DNA from: JACMRI01 sp043778625
GTDB lineage: Bacteria > Bacteroidota > Bacteroidia > UBA4408
NCBI GenBank assembly: GCA_043778625.1
Contig: JAYWFU010000019.1
Location: forward strand, 1 to 32,811
Direction of reading: 5' to 3'
Length of the DNA: 32,811 bases
A model generated the notes under the pieces. That model worked only from the letters and a program-made list of their open reading frames with translations, was not told the origin of the DNA and searched no databases. The translations under genes and the position numbers were made by a program. Shown one piece after another: positions 32,279 to 32,811 of the stretch; within the stretch, counting starts at the first letter, position 1, and every line of letters starts with the position of its first letter.

Positions 32279-32811
32279 TTATTCTACTTCGAACCAAAAA
32301 TTTACTTTTTTGTTAATTCTGCTTTCTTCTATATCTTTTTGAGTTGAGGAAAAATCGGCTGGCAAAGGCAATGATTTTTTCCAAACGTCAATGTTTTTAT
32401 CTGTTATGTCCAACACATAATTTACCTTACCTCTTTCCTCATTAGGGTTGCTAGAAATGCTAGATTCAGAACAATCAGGATTGAGTTTTAGGTTGACATT
32501 TATATCCGCTTGCTCATCAAAAAGCAACCTAAATATACCTTTTGTTTTCAATAAAACGCCTACTTTTATTTTATATCTATCGTTGAAATCACGGCAACCA
32601 TAAAGAAAATCTATGCGCGACATAGACGTAAAATGCCCGTCGTTTGCATTTTGAACGGATTGTAGAAAGGTATCTACCACAAATCCAAAATGCGGATTGC
32701 CATCAAACGGCGCATTATCCCAACGTCCACCTACTTCAACGTGATATTTTAGATGTGCCTTGGGGATTTCTTGGTCAGTTTTAGTCTTTTTATCGAACAA
32801 AACATTGCCCA
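32279..32811 (-). CDS. Hypothetical protein, 5' end beyond the window
   Basis: At least 177 codons are open to the right edge. The readable product (GNVLFDKKTKTDQEIPKAHL, KYHVEVGGRWDNAPFDGNPH, FGFVVDTFLQSVQN … MSRIDFLYGCRDFNDRYKIK … KVNFWFEVE) has no signal peptide, membrane helix or motif I recognise. The only internal start near the edge is a TTG at 32800; the frame stays open past it, so the true start is probably outside the window. Its codon mix is more balanced and less AT-skewed than neighbours, and it is convergent with the FN3-like gene, so it may be acquired. Confidence 0.6.
   Translation of the reverse strand, partial: GNVLFDKKTKTDQEIPKAHLKYHVEVGGRWDNAPFDGNPHFGFVVDTFLQSVQNANDGHFTSMSRIDFLYGCRDFNDRYKIKVGVLLKTKGIFRLLFDEQADINVNLKLNPDCSESSISSNPNEERGKVNYVLDITDKNIDVWKKSLPLPADFSSTQKDIEESRINKKVNFWFEVE

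Overview
The window looks like chromosomal DNA of a low-GC member of the Bacteroidota, probably close to the Chitinophagales/Sphingobacteriales. Evidence: a gliding-motility lipoprotein (GldH) overlapping a PSP1/RicT gene, a C-terminal type IX secretion sorting domain, a long (392-residue) PurM, A/T-rich leaders with few Shine-Dalgarno sites, and several -7 boxes of the Bacteroidota form TAnnTTTG. I see no rRNA, tRNA, CRISPR array, transposase or phage structural gene. Most of the window is ordinary core genome; the accessory-looking parts are 14.2-14.8 kb and 29.4-32.8 kb.

Layout. 0-1.5 kb: a TPR/transmembrane/SpoIIE-type PP2C phosphatase whose N-terminus appears broken by a one-base frameshift. 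1.5-3.8 kb (-): apaG then korA (2-oxoacid:ferredoxin oxidoreductase, fused gamma-alpha) with no korB next to it. 3.8-10.5 kb (+): beta-barrel-like outer membrane protein, a 1198-residue NtrY-like sensor kinase, a GNAT/FemAB-like protein and a membrane metallophosphoesterase, tightly spaced. 10.6-12.9 kb (+): fabG, then a DUF1599 protein and an NlpC/P60 hydrolase with a histone-like lysine tail, closed by a bidirectional terminator. 12.9-17.3 kb (-): ricT, gldH, accB, two small accessory genes, accC. The small genes (a membrane protein with an in-frame stop and a 43-residue ORF) split accB from accC. 17.4-20.7 kb: a SET-domain methyltransferase (+) and, on the minus strand, gcvH-vanZ-purM and an apparently self-regulated tetR with a palindromic operator. 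20.8-25.5 kb: a secreted unknown protein, a paraoxonase-like lipoprotein, plsY, a pRiA4b ORF-3-like protein, tlyA and a membrane TPR protein. 25.7-29.3 kb: a T9SS-exported serine hydrolase, a membrane protein with the topology of an M48 peptidase but no HExxH, and a secreted aminopeptidase P.

29.3-32.8 kb is the most unusual part: a lipoprotein amidase with a 20-bp direct repeat upstream, seven tandem 42-bp repeats, a fibronectin-III-like protein, and then about 360 bp of non-coding DNA holding a 33-bp-arm inverted repeat, a second long structured element containing a perfect -7 box, five copies of a heptamer, and a strong terminator. The last gene runs off the right edge.

Functionally the window mixes cell-envelope genes (fatty acid and phospholipid synthesis through accB, accC, fabG and plsY; peptidoglycan hydrolases; gliding; secreted hydrolases) with central metabolism (korA, gcvH, purM) and signalling (sensor kinase, SpoIIE phosphatase, TetR). 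All functional calls come from reading motifs by eye; no database search was run.
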